The notes beneath the pieces were generated by a model. The model did no database searches. It saw nothing but the letters and a program-made list of their open reading frames with translations, and was not told the origin of the DNA. A program made the translations under genes and the position numbers. 38,352 bases of DNA, from assembly GCA_003225535.1 (NCBI GenBank), contig QIAL01000237.1, positions 1 to 38,352 of the forward strand. The letters run 5' to 3'. How positions within the stretch are numbered: the stretch's first letter is position 1; every line of letters starts with the position of its first letter. Shown one piece after another: positions 16,301 through 23,918 of this stretch. Origin of the DNA: Acidobacteriota bacterium (GTDB lineage Bacteria > Acidobacteriota > Terriglobia > Terriglobales > Acidobacteriaceae).

Positions 16301-17211
16301 TTGCTTTCCGCTTTACCGTCTATCGCGACATTGCGGACTAGTGGTTGATCCTGGACGGTCCGATAGTGCAGCTTACCGGATAGAGAGATGTCGCCGGTTG
16401 GCGATACCGATGGCGACATCGCGGCAAAGTCCTGAGCGTGAATCCGGATTCGGTAGGCGCCGTCGGCGACGGGATTGGAATAGTCGAAAACCTTGGCATT
16501 AAGAGCGACTTCTGACGAGCCGACTGTCAACGACATCGAACGCAGATCGAAACGCTCTGGCGTAGCGTCGAATTGCAAGTTCAGGTGATGGGAAAGCGGC
16601 GCGTAATGTGCGTATTCAAGATGTCCATTATCGTAGGAAAAGGTTCCGTCATAGCGCTTGGCGAGGGATTCGAACTGAATGTTCGTCGCCAGATCATGCA
16701 GGTCCGCGGTCAGCGGTATCTTGCGATCGTTGTAGTTGATTTCACCATTGATCAGCTGAGCATGCGCAACCGCGAGGTCGAAGACGCTGGTATGGCTGCT
16801 GCTCTGGCTGGGAGGGGCAGTCGGCAGGTTGTTCTTTCCATCGCGGTTGACCTGTACATGCACCACCGGATGCTCAACCACAAGTTCGTTCAGAGAAACC
16901 TGGTGGTGGAGTGCAGACACAATCTTCAGACCTACCGTCAGTTTGTCGGCGTGCAGCAACGGCTGGTCTGTACTCTCTGTGCCGCGGACGGTAATGTTGT
17001 AGAGATGCGCAGTTAAGTTCGACAACTGAAAATCCAAGCCGCCAATCTCAGTCTTCCCTCCTGTGGCAAGATTGGCCTGCTCGACAATTTTGTGGATGGC
17101 AAACTGCTGAAAGCTGCTCGTGTGGAGATAGAAATATCCCGCCACTACAGCCAGAATCAACAGCGCCGCAACTCCTGCGGACGTCCAGCCGAGTATCTTC
17201 TTTACCTTCAT
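13306..17211 (-). CDS. tamB: TamB-like translocation and assembly module protein
   Basis: 1301 residues: an N-terminal signal anchor (TSAGVAALLILAVVAGYFYL, residues 10-29), a long repetitive beta-rich middle typical of AsmA/TamB bridge proteins, and a C-terminal DUF490/TamB domain (about 950-1301) with RYQLQRGVITFDDPNETHPV, MRGPLDKLTTAYVSEPPLP, TADVINLIARGKTTEEQ and a terminal Phe (DGKYHTKF). TamB spans the periplasm and works with TamA in outer-membrane protein insertion; proteins of this family also take part in phospholipid transport between the membranes. Its ATG lies eight bases from the tamA stop codon, and its AGGGA ribosome site overlaps that stop, so translation is probably coupled. 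The length is close to the usual 1200-1400. Gene context and C-terminal motif make this secure. Confidence 0.92.
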   Translation of the reverse strand: MKVKKILGWTSAGVAALLILAVVAGYFYLHTSSFQQFAIHKIVEQANLATGGKTEIGGLDFQLSNLTAHLYNITVRGTESTDQPLLHADKLTVGLKIVSALHHQVSLNELVVEHPVVHVQVNRDGKNNLPTAPPSQSSSHTSVFDLAVAHAQLINGEINYNDRKIPLTADLHDLATNIQFESLAKRYDGTFSYDNGHLEYAHYAPLSHHLNLQFDATPERFDLRSMSLTVGSSEVALNAKVFDYSNPVADGAYRIRIHAQDFAAMSPSVSPTGDISLSGKLHYRTVQDQPLVRNVAIDGKAESNILTAVASGRRVEVRQLEGSYRLGDGTLQLTNLSVEALGGRMTAVAEMKHLDSAAPESRVQASLSNISLKAIQGVLGAQQIQAASISGTLGGKANASWKGSLSSLRAHSDLFVQARANSRSNPSAKEVPVNGALHVDYDGPRQTVQVRDTGFRIPTATLTAQGAISDHSNLQVQVVANDLHQLAALATSFGASQSVPPAVSGSATLSANLQGTMKKPAVTAQLNAQNLTVEGSEWSSAKLAIHANPSGVTIDSASLTNAHRGQVNLNGAVTLKEWAYDPSSPIKAHLQAQQIQLSDLQRLAKQEFPVSGELSSTIDLHGSQLEPGGSGSLQIANARAYDEPIQNLAAKFHTENGSIVSTLNVSTQAGAINADLSYTPKTKAYKVRLNAPSVVLQKLRTVQEKNLGINGTINASVDGDGTVDDPQLVATVHFPQLQVRQNTISGFKAEVQVAQHRANLTLDSKVSEASIHARGVVALTGDYDTDAAIDTGAIPLAALIATYAPSVPQEFQGQTELHATVKGPLKDKSRVEAHVSVPVLQAKYQSLEIGIARPIKVDYEKSVVILQPAEIKGTGTSLTAQGRIPIAGGGGSPTLTAQGAVDIRILQLISPDLRSSGTVALNVRSSGSAIQGQLRLQNLALNTVDAPVGVDKLNGTLDIGNDHVQVSNVTAQVGGGQVSLGGSIAYKPSLQFNLALQGKSMRLRYPEGLRSLLDANLAFSGTTDASVLNGRVTIDNLSFTPDFDLSKFGDQFSTGSTPSQPGFADTVKLAINVQSQQNLSAVSSQVSIAGQASLQVGGTAADPVITGRTTLTSGELFYRNLRYQLQRGVITFDDPNETHPVLNVSVSTVVEQYNLTLTMRGPLDKLTTAYVSEPPLPTADVINLIARGKTTEEQAASSQSTDSMIASQVAGQLSSSVQKLAGISSLQIDPTLGGNNQNPSARIAIQQRVTRSLLFSFSTDVSQAGSEIVQGEYRINKRWSVSATRDQLGGVSVDGKYHTKF

Positions 17212-17218
17212 GATGTCC

Positions 17219-20158
17219 CTAAAATGCCTGCCCCACTGTGATGTAGTATTGGAGCGGATTGATTCCCGGCACCGGGTTTAGGTTGCGTCCGATATCAAAT
17301 CGGATGGGACCGATCGGCGTGACGTAGCGAAGTCCCACCCCAACTGTATTGGTGTAATTGTTGATGAAATTCTGCAGGTTGATCGCGCTGTAGACATTCC
17401 CCCCGTCGTAGAAGACCACTCCGCCCAGCGCCTTCGTGATATGCAGAGGAAAGCGGGCTTCCGAGTTGAGAATAAAAAGTTGCCGGCCGCCGACGGGCAC
17501 GGTGACATTGACGCATCCGGACTGACCCTGCAGCACGTTGCAGAACGGCACAAGACGTTGCGGGCCGGCGGCATCGATCGGAAAGCCGCGCAGCGAAGTG
17601 CCACCGCCGGAAAAAAAGAGCTGACTGGTGGGAACAAAACTGCCCGCAAACGGACTGGCTAGACCGAGACGAATGCTATTCGCGAAGACAACGGAATGAA
17701 CCGATTTGTAATATGCGTACTGGGCAAACAGTTTGGCGAAGTCTGCGCTGGAGCCGAAGGCTGTGGGCGTGATGCCAAGATTGATGGTCGAGAACACGCC
17801 TCGGTGCGCGTCCAGTGGCTTGTCCCTCGTATCGCGGATGATGGTCGCAGAAACTGTTGAGAGCCGCACACTCCGATCCCGATCAAGCACGAGTTGCGGG
17901 ACGAGAATGTGTGAGAGATTAGTTCTGTTAAAGTCGTAGCGCACCTGCAATCGAGTATTGGTCTTGGTGCTGATGACCCTTTCCACCTCGAATGACAGAT
18001 CGCCTAATCCTTCGGTGAAAAGTGGATTCTCGCTGTTTCGCTCGATCGAAAAACTGGTGAGAGACTGCCACTGAGAGTGCAGGAAGTGGGGTTGGCCGTA
18101 AGTGGCAAGAGTCCGCTGGTCGAGGCGCGATAGGAGAAGCGAAGCGCTGGCTGTCTCGGCCAGGCCGCGCATATTTCGCCGCGTAAACTCCAACACTCCC
18201 CGGGGACTCGCGAACGTCGATTGGCTGGGCGCGATCTTATTCCCATTCAATCCGATCGTCCCGCCTCCGCCCGGCACAGCCACAGTTCCAGTGGGAATGT
18301 TTCCCCCGCGATGTGAAATTTCAAAGCCGAAGCCATAGGTGAGTTCGTTGCGCTTGGCCTCGTGTACTTTGACCAGAGCCATCTCATCAGTTTGATCGGT
18401 GATGGGTTTGCGCGGCCCAACGCTGGCCCAGTCAAATACGTTCAAGTCGTACAGACGGCTTTCGCCTTCCAGTAGTTGCGCCCGGCGCATGGGCGACTCA
18501 GCCGGGATCTTCGATGTTTGCGCCATCAACGAGGTACGCGTCTGATTCTGTCCCAGGTACACAACCTGGCTCACGCGGACTAACTGGTGTTCGGCAATGG
18601 CGTACGTGATGTAAACGCGATGCGGATCGTTGAACAACTGATCGACCGTTGTCTTCACCTCCGCGTTCAGATACCCGTGGTTCAGGTAGGTGGCCTGAAT
18701 GCGATTGCGGTCCTCGGTCAACTTGCGTGGAGAGAAAGGCACTCCCGAGCGAAGTTGAAATCCTTTTGGCGCCGTGAGCGCGCCATAAGGAACGTGCTGA
18801 TTGCCGGCGACCTCAATGTCCTCCACCAGTGTTTGCGGACCTTCCTCGATCTCGAAGATGACATCGATCTTCGGCTCGCGATCGACGGTGTTAGCAGTGA
18901 CCTTTACTTCCTCGTAGCCGCGGTCGTGGTAGACCGCCTCGATGTTCTCTTTACTCTTCTTCACCAATTTGTCGCTGACTGCGCCGTGGGTCCAGATGTG
19001 CGACTTCTTGACGCTCACCTGATCGAGCAGATCCTTTTGGGAGATGGCGTAATTACCCTGAAAGAGAATCCGATCGACCTTGTGCTTTCTGCCCCGATCG
19101 ATGTTGTAAACGACGAGAATTTCGTCGGGCTTCTTCTGGAAGTCGGTGGTGACCGTCACATCGGAAAAGCCCTTCTTCTGAAAGTAATCGATCAGGTTTC
19201 GCTGACCTTCCTCCACCAGATCACGATCAATCGTGCCCTCGGAATAAATAGGGATGAGTTTCCGCATCTGGCGACCGCCAAGAAACGGAATCGAACTCAA
19301 GCGGGCTCCAGCGGTGCGTACGGTGACCACAGGTCCGACTTCAATCTTGAATGAGACGGCGACATGATTCTTGACCGGATCGTACTCGGGAGGGTTCTCC
19401 TTTACGCTGCTGGCGAGTCTGCGCTGTCCTGCGAGAGCTCTTTTCAATAGGGTCGATGCCTGAGTCAGACGCTCGCGACTGTAGGGCTTGCCCGCCTTCA
19501 GCAACCCGCCGGACAGTCGCGCTCGTAAGGAGCGGAGCGCATGCATCAGCCGCGAAGTCTCAGGTTGGCCCGGCCCGTCGAGCCTGACCGAAGAAATACG
19601 AGCCTGTTTCCCCGTCTCTATGTCAAAAGCGACGCTGACGAGCTGGTGCTCGTCATCAATCTTCGGTTCAGCGTGAACTTTGGCCTGAAAGTATCCGCTT
19701 TGATGGAAGAAGTTCAGCAGCACGTCTTGAGCGATTGGAAGGCGCGCTGGATCATAGGGATCTTCATCTTGAAAATTCACGACCTGAAGCAGCGTCGTAT
19801 AGGAAAAACGCTTCACGGCGCCTGGAAAATCGATTACCCCGAGGTAGTAGGCAGGTTCCAGCAAGAAGCTGACACGCAAGCCCGTGACGTCCGGATCAAC
19901 GCTGACGCGGACCTCCGGAAAGCCGCCCGCCTTCTGTAAGGCCTCGGCACTTTGCTGGATTTGTTCCTTTGAAAATGGAGTACCCGCCTTTTGTGAGACC
20001 ACCGGATAGAGCGGTTCCAAATTACGGTGAGGGTTTGCGATCAGGGAAATGGCACTCACATTCTGCCCTTCATACGCTGCTTGAGGCGCCTTTGGAGCCA
20101 GTTGCGCGTTCAACAACGCTGCACTGAAGAAACAGAAGATGATGACCGACGAGCGCAT
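17219..20158 (-). CDS. tamA: TamA/BamA-family outer-membrane protein (Omp85) with extended POTRA arm
   Basis: 979 residues. A signal peptide (SVIIFCFFSAALLNAQ) leads into a chain of POTRA-like modules from about residue 33 to 600, then an Omp85 16-strand-type barrel to the end (terminal Phe, TVGQAF). The L6 hallmark VRGF/LRGF is present as FFSGGGTSLRGF. POTRA boundaries can be seen as repeated patterns of the type IxVxGNxxx...GYxxAxV, for example VDRILFQGNYAIS and VEDIEVAGNQHV. By eye I count six or seven modules; TamA normally has three and BamA five. Directly upstream of tamB in one transcription unit, it should form the TAM complex. It could be named BamA-like, but the tamB partner decides for TamA. 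Confidence 0.9.
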   Translation of the reverse strand: MRSSVIIFCFFSAALLNAQLAPKAPQAAYEGQNVSAISLIANPHRNLEPLYPVVSQKAGTPFSKEQIQQSAEALQKAGGFPEVRVSVDPDVTGLRVSFLLEPAYYLGVIDFPGAVKRFSYTTLLQVVNFQDEDPYDPARLPIAQDVLLNFFHQSGYFQAKVHAEPKIDDEHQLVSVAFDIETGKQARISSVRLDGPGQPETSRLMHALRSLRARLSGGLLKAGKPYSRERLTQASTLLKRALAGQRRLASSVKENPPEYDPVKNHVAVSFKIEVGPVVTVRTAGARLSSIPFLGGRQMRKLIPIYSEGTIDRDLVEEGQRNLIDYFQKKGFSDVTVTTDFQKKPDEILVVYNIDRGRKHKVDRILFQGNYAISQKDLLDQVSVKKSHIWTHGAVSDKLVKKSKENIEAVYHDRGYEEVKVTANTVDREPKIDVIFEIEEGPQTLVEDIEVAGNQHVPYGALTAPKGFQLRSGVPFSPRKLTEDRNRIQATYLNHGYLNAEVKTTVDQLFNDPHRVYITYAIAEHQLVRVSQVVYLGQNQTRTSLMAQTSKIPAESPMRRAQLLEGESRLYDLNVFDWASVGPRKPITDQTDEMALVKVHEAKRNELTYGFGFEISHRGGNIPTGTVAVPGGGGTIGLNGNKIAPSQSTFASPRGVLEFTRRNMRGLAETASASLLLSRLDQRTLATYGQPHFLHSQWQSLTSFSIERNSENPLFTEGLGDLSFEVERVISTKTNTRLQVRYDFNRTNLSHILVPQLVLDRDRSVRLSTVSATIIRDTRDKPLDAHRGVFSTINLGITPTAFGSSADFAKLFAQYAYYKSVHSVVFANSIRLGLASPFAGSFVPTSQLFFSGGGTSLRGFPIDAAGPQRLVPFCNVLQGQSGCVNVTVPVGGRQLFILNSEARFPLHITKALGGVVFYDGGNVYSAINLQNFINNYTNTVGVGLRYVTPIGPIRFDIGRNLNPVPGINPLQYYITVGQAF

Positions 20159-20386
20159 AATGGCACCGGCATGCTACAGGCGAGCGGGGCATGGGCCTGG
20201 TCGACCTACGGCTCGAGCAACTGCGCGCGTGCCGAGGTGGGATGCGATAGGTTTCGGTGAGGTTGTCAAGCAGCGTCCGCAGCACCGATGTCTCTTGGGA
20301 ATTCTGAGCCAGATGACGGCGCGAGGAATGGATCTCCTCTACGCCGTGTGTTCATGCCCGCGGGGCCCACAGCCGGAAGCTTTCGG

Positions 20387-20863
20387 TTAGGAGAAGGGCG
20401 GCCGCCGTTGAGAGCTCCGCTGATCGGAAATGTGGCTCGGCCGCCACTGGTACTCTTGGATAAGCCAGAGAAATACCGAGGCCGCCGCCCAACTTAATGC
20501 TCCGCCGAGAATCACGATCCATGGCTCATACTCGGGAAGGAGTTGAGAGATCAGCAGAGCAAATATGAACAGTCCGACGCTTCCCATCGCTCCGCCGGCT
20601 GCATCGACGGCCGCCGCTTTTCTTGCTGCTTCCGTTCCGTCGAGCCCTGCTTTCTGTCTCCTTTCGCGCTCATGCTTCTCAATCAGGGTTGCGCCCGCGG
20701 GAAAGATCGCTGGGAACGCCAGGAAAAGTCCACTCGCGCCCGGCCCGTACTTCTTTGCAATGATTGCAGTCGCCGCTGTGATTAGTCCTCCCAGGCAGAA
20801 TCTCACCAGCATCTCGTGCCAGCGAGTTTGTTTCAGCGCCGTCAGATCAACCTCAATTCGCAT
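20387..20863 (-). CDS. Small membrane protein, probably DUF3147-related
   Basis: 158 residues with about four hydrophobic segments: FCLGGLITAATAIIAKKYGP, GLFLAFPAIFPAGATLI, SVGLFIFALLISQLLP and IVILGGALSWAAASVFLWL. The pattern of a first helix followed by GLFLAFPAI resembles the neighbouring DUF3147 protein (SFAGLFSAAPSVALATL), so I read the two as paralogues. Between helices two and three is a charged, Lys/Arg/Ala-rich loop (KHERERRQKAG) absent from the neighbour. Its ATG is three bases after the stop codon of that gene, so they are co-transcribed and probably make a hetero-oligomer. Function is unknown; transport is only a guess. Confidence 0.75.
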   Translation of the reverse strand: MRIEVDLTALKQTRWHEMLVRFCLGGLITAATAIIAKKYGPGASGLFLAFPAIFPAGATLIEKHERERRQKAGLDGTEAARKAAAVDAAGGAMGSVGLFIFALLISQLLPEYEPWIVILGGALSWAAASVFLWLIQEYQWRPSHISDQRSSQRRPPFS

Positions 20864-20866
20864 AGG

Positions 20867-21208
20867 TCACCTGAGCCACAGATACCAACCGCTAAAGGCC
20901 ACAGCTGCCCAGAGCACAAGGCACGTCGTGGCAACCCATAAGGCGCTCACGTCCCGTCGCATCAGAATCCAGCTCACCGCTGAAGTGTAGACAAACAGTG
21001 CAATGCTCCCAGCAATCATCGAATGGGCTTCGATTGCCGCGAATTGCCTGCCGTCCTTGATGATCGCGATGCCTAGCGTTGCCAGCGCGACCGACGGGGC
21101 CGCGCTGAACAGCCCCGCGAAACTTTTCGGTTTGAAGACGTCCCCCAACACTGAGAAGAATGAGACCGCGAGTCCGCCGATCAGGAACCGGATGATAATC
21201 TCTTTCAT
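20867..21208 (-). CDS. DUF3147 family membrane protein
   Basis: 113 residues, nearly all hydrophobic, about four helices. MKEIIIRFLIGGLAVSFFSV, VFKPKSFAGLFSAAPSVALA, EAHSMIAGSIALFVYTSAVS and the C-terminal LWAAVAFSGWYLWLR match the DUF3147 pattern of a small bacterial membrane protein of unknown function. It lies 20 bases downstream of the pyrophosphatase gene and 3 bases before a related gene, so a three-gene operon is likely. Its tie to pyrophosphatase is suggestive but unproved. Confidence 0.82.
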   Translation of the reverse strand: MKEIIIRFLIGGLAVSFFSVLGDVFKPKSFAGLFSAAPSVALATLGIAIIKDGRQFAAIEAHSMIAGSIALFVYTSAVSWILMRRDVSALWVATTCLVLWAAVAFSGWYLWLR

Positions 21209-21228
21209 GACGGCCAGGGCTCCTCAAT

Positions 21229-21777
21229 CTATTGCAGGCTGCTCTCCAGAAGTTTCAGTGCCTGCTTAGGTCCACGCGCCTGCAAGACTCGAAACTTCTT
21301 CCCTCTCTCCTGGTTGTAGTTCACGAAAAACTGTTCGATTTCTTTCAGGACGTTCTGGTTGAGGTCGTCGAGGCGCTTGACTTCCGAATAGTCCCGGCTA
21401 TCAGTCGCAACGCCAATCAAGCGGTCGTTCCGCTCAGTCTCTCCATCTTCAGTCTGCTCGGCTTCGATGACGCCGACCAATCTGGTCGGAACAACGCATC
21501 CAGTGAAAGTAGGCTCGTCCATAATTATGAGGACGTCTTCAGGATCACCATCATCTGCCTTCGTGCTCGGGACAAAACCAAACGCGTGCGGAAACACCAT
21601 TCCCTCCGGCAACACGCCCGAAAGAGTGAAGAAGCCCAGTTTCTCGTCAAACTTAAACTTGTTTCGGCTTCCGCTGGGAGTTTCGATCACAGCGTGCACG
21701 ATTCCGTGATCCCTGTCGGCGAACGCCGGTAGCCGCACAGGACTTGCGCTATTCTTCTTCTTTCGCGACTTTGCCAT
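21229..21777 (-). CDS. ppa: Family I inorganic pyrophosphatase
   Basis: Soluble enzyme that splits inorganic pyrophosphate to two phosphates and so pulls biosynthetic reactions forward. The 182-residue length is usual for family I. The signature D76-G77-D78-P79-E80-D81 (bacterial consensus DGDPxD) holds the metal-binding aspartates. E32 (HAVIETPSGSRNKFKF) and K40 correspond to catalytic residues near the N-terminus, and FGFVPST matches the family's YGxIPxT block with Phe in place of Tyr. The start MAKSRKKKNS adds a short Lys-rich tail. It is the first gene of a probable operon with the two DUF3147 genes. The Glu in DGDPED is unusual against the common hydrophobic residue but is not catalytic. 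Confidence 0.9.
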   Translation of the reverse strand: MAKSRKKKNSASPVRLPAFADRDHGIVHAVIETPSGSRNKFKFDEKLGFFTLSGVLPEGMVFPHAFGFVPSTKADDGDPEDVLIIMDEPTFTGCVVPTRLVGVIEAEQTEDGETERNDRLIGVATDSRDYSEVKRLDDLNQNVLKEIEQFFVNYNQERGKKFRVLQARGPKQALKLLESSLQ

Positions 21778-21984
21778 GGCTCCTAAACGACCTTCGAGCT
21801 AGATATGTCACATTCCGTTACGATGTCTCAAGACGTTTGAGGAAGGCGCCGATGAAACAGTTGTTCGCAATTGTTAAAGGATCATTACAGAACGTCGCTC
21901 AAGCAATCGTCTCCTGACAAATACAGCGAAGACCGGAGGTCACACGCTTGTTGTCCGGTTTATAACTCGAATGAGGGAGCAGGG

Positions 21985-22317
21985 ATGACCAACGAAAAGA
22001 AGCAGCGCCTCGACGAACGCTCGCCCGAACTGAAGAGCGACCTCGAAGCCCAACCGGACGATCTTGGAAAAGATCCGAGCCAGGTTGGAACCCGAAGCGC
22101 AGGCCAGACGGCGAGCGCGTTCGGTTTGTCTCACCAAGCAGAGGCCGACGAAGACTCAGTAGAGGATCTGTCCGACACCGATCAAGCTGTTGAGGCTGCT
22201 GCGGTGGAAGGCGTCGAAGATGCTGCTGATCATCCCGAGCGCCCGACTCACACTCACGAAGAATACGGCCGCCCTGATGACGTGCCACCGCGAAATCGGG
22301 ACGACGAAGCCGCGTGA
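21985..22317 (+). CDS. Small acidic DUF6335-like protein
   Basis: 110 residues, highly charged and probably disordered, with no Cys or Trp. The C-terminal half (EDSVEDLSDTDQAVEAAAVE, GVEDAADHPERPTHTHEEYG, RPDDVPPRNRDDEAA) follows the acidic tail of the protein at 11538-11960: SV-x-[DE]-L, A-V/F-E-A, GVE-x-A, THEx, DDVP. The N-terminal half has no Lys-rich tail but reads MTNEKKQRLDERSPELKSDL. ATG 21985 is chosen for its Shine-Dalgarno site GGGAGCAGGG; the frame is open to 21871 but that part is uncharacteristic. It is divergent from the pyrophosphatase operon. Function is unknown; such small acidic proteins are often stress-induced, but that is inference. Confidence 0.72.
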   Translation: MTNEKKQRLDERSPELKSDLEAQPDDLGKDPSQVGTRSAGQTASAFGLSHQAEADEDSVEDLSDTDQAVEAAAVEGVEDAADHPERPTHTHEEYGRPDDVPPRNRDDEAA

Positions 22318-22349
22318 ACCATCACATCAATCTGTAGCAATGAAGAGTG

Positions 22350-22378
22350 TCCAGCGGCAGGCTGGGCCTTTCTGTTTT
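22350..22378 (+). terminator. Candidate terminator after the small acidic gene
   Basis: CCAGC-GGCAG-GCTGG (5-bp stem) followed by GCCTTTCTGTTTT. The stem is short, but position (33 bases after the stop codon) and T-richness fit. Confidence 0.4.
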
Positions 22379-22389
22379 GCAGGGTTCGG

Positions 22390-23455
22390 TCAGGCAGCCT
22401 CGCGAGAGGCCGAATGCGCATGAAAGACTTCGGGTTTTCCATGGGCTGGCCGATGAATCTCCTGCCTCTCATCTGGCCTTTTCTTTTTCTCAATCAGCTG
22501 CGGGATTGCGACCGTCCTCCGCGTCCGAATCGAATGGTAAATTGCCTCGATAATATGGACATCCGCGAGACCCTCCACGCCGGACGGCTCCGGCTGTTTG
22601 TCCTGCAGGATGCAATTCGAAAAGTAGGTCAGTTCTGCCGCGAACTGGTCACGCTTCGGGAAGGTTCTGATTTTCTTCTTGCCGTTGATCGTCACTTCCA
22701 GTCGTGTGCCTTCTGCATATTCGTAGGCAGGATCCGCCTGGAGAATGCCCTTGCTCCCAATGAGGTTGTAGCGGCTCACATCGGCGGCTCCAAAACTGCA
22801 TGTAAATGTCGCCAGCCGTTCCCCCGGAAAACGCCGCGGCCAGGGCGCTAACCTCCAGAGGCTCGGATCGGAACAGATAGCGCGCTGCATTGATGCAGTA
22901 GACTCCCATGTCATACAGCGGACCGCCGCCCCGAGGAACCGGCTCCTTGATGCGGACATTCTTATCGGCGACCTGTTGCGCGAACTCCGAGGTAAAGGCA
23001 CGCACGTCCCCTAGCCTGCCGTCTTTCGCGAGTTTGACGGCTTCGAGATTCCCCGCCTCGAAGTGCAGACGATAGGCGACCATCAGCTTCACATGGTTCC
23101 GACTCGCAGCCTCGATCATCTCGCGGCATTCTTGCGTGGTCGGCGCCATCGGCTTTTCGCACAACACGTGCACTCCTGCCGCCGCTGCGCGAACCGCATA
23201 TTCTCGGTGCAGATGATTCGGGACTGCGAGGAACACCGCGTCCACGTTAGCCAGAACCCTGCTGTATTCCTCGTATGGATAGAGGTGTTCAAGGTTGTAC
23301 TTTTTGCCGAGCTTGCGCAGCTTTTCGGAGTCGCCCGACACCAGAGCAAATAGCTCGGAATTACGGGCAGCCTTGAATGCGGGTAGCACCGCAACTTGTG
23401 CGATGTGGCCAAGCCCAACAACCGCAAATCGAACCTTATTCTTCGACCGACTCAT
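22390..23455 (-). pseudogene. Frameshifted Gfo/Idh/MocA-family oxidoreductase
   Basis: NAD(P)-dependent sugar or polyol dehydrogenase family, now in two frames. The first (from ATG 23455, with GGAGGACTT before it) carries the Rossmann motif AVVGLGHIAQVAVLPAF, the family signature HVLCEKPMAP and the catalytic-domain stretch GGGPLYDMGVYCINAARYLF. After ALAAAF the frame changes. The other frame continues with FPGERLATFTCSFGAADVSR, YNLIGSKGILQADPAYEY, EVTINGKKKIRTFPKRDQFA and ends in KKRPDERQEIHRPAHGKPE at 22390. The join is near 22830-22850. Compared with the usual family layout about 20 residues are missing just there, so the lesion looks like a deletion that is not a multiple of three, not a single-base error. 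Without the join the first piece would end at 22649 with a nonsense tail. Confidence 0.82.
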
Positions 23456-23468
23456 AAGTCCTCCGGCA

Positions 23469-23708
23469 CTAGGCGGCACGATCTTGCACAGCGTTCACGA
23501 GACCGGCGGAACCTGCGCAGTGCGCGCAACAGAAGATGTGCTCTCCCACTTCCACGCCGTGACCGATGATCCGGCATAAACAGTGGCCGCAGGTCGGCGC
23601 CACTGCCTGAATGGCGCACTCGAAGCTGTCAAAGACGTGCCGCTGCCCCTGAATGACAACTTCGAAGCATTTGTCGTATTCATTTCCGCATTTTTCGCAT
23701 GTAGCCAC
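23469..23708 (-). CDS. Small Cys-rich metallothionein-like/zinc-ribbon protein
   Basis: 79 residues with a dense Cys pattern: CEKC near the start, EYDKCFEV, HVFDSFECAI, PTCGHCLCRIIGHG, HIFCCAHC. The conserved FDSFECAIxxxxPTCxHC and FCCAHC blocks are those of small proteins often labelled prokaryotic metallothionein or YHS/TRASH-like metal-binding proteins, so it probably binds zinc or another soft metal in the cytoplasm. GTG 23708 is chosen: GAGGAA lies before it and the following MATCEKC-type start matches the family; the frame opens farther upstream but without Cys. It ends 13 bases before the broken oxidoreductase gene, so the two share an operon. Family name is moderate confidence; metal binding is well supported by the Cys pairs. 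Confidence 0.75.
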   Translation of the reverse strand: MATCEKCGNEYDKCFEVVIQGQRHVFDSFECAIQAVAPTCGHCLCRIIGHGVEVGEHIFCCAHCAGSAGLVNAVQDRAA

Positions 23709-23918
23709 CGAACGTTCCTCCGCAAATTGATTCGACGATTGGGTGCCTGATGCACCTCGGAAGTTGCACACATCTACTTCGAAAGAGTCTTGCGGGAAGA
23801 CCCGCATCGCTCAGGTCCGTTTCGCGCCGGACTAACGAAAGCGCGGTATGGATTGATCGTTGGCGTACCACAACAATATTCAGGGGAACTATGGGTCAAA
23901 TGCAAAGAGGAGGGGCCA
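23709..23918. other. Divergent intergenic region
   Basis: Lies between the Cys-rich gene and the transporter gene. It holds a 6-bp hairpin with a tetraloop, TGCGGG-AAGA-CCCGCA (23791-23806). It would fold in either transcript; no T-tract follows. Neither direction has a promoter with two good boxes. Confidence 0.35.

Noticed and set aside
21888-21915. ECF-sigma-like boxes (GAACGT ... TCTCCT) before the small acidic gene
   Set aside because: Spacing and bases deviate from known consensus sequences; chance match is likely.
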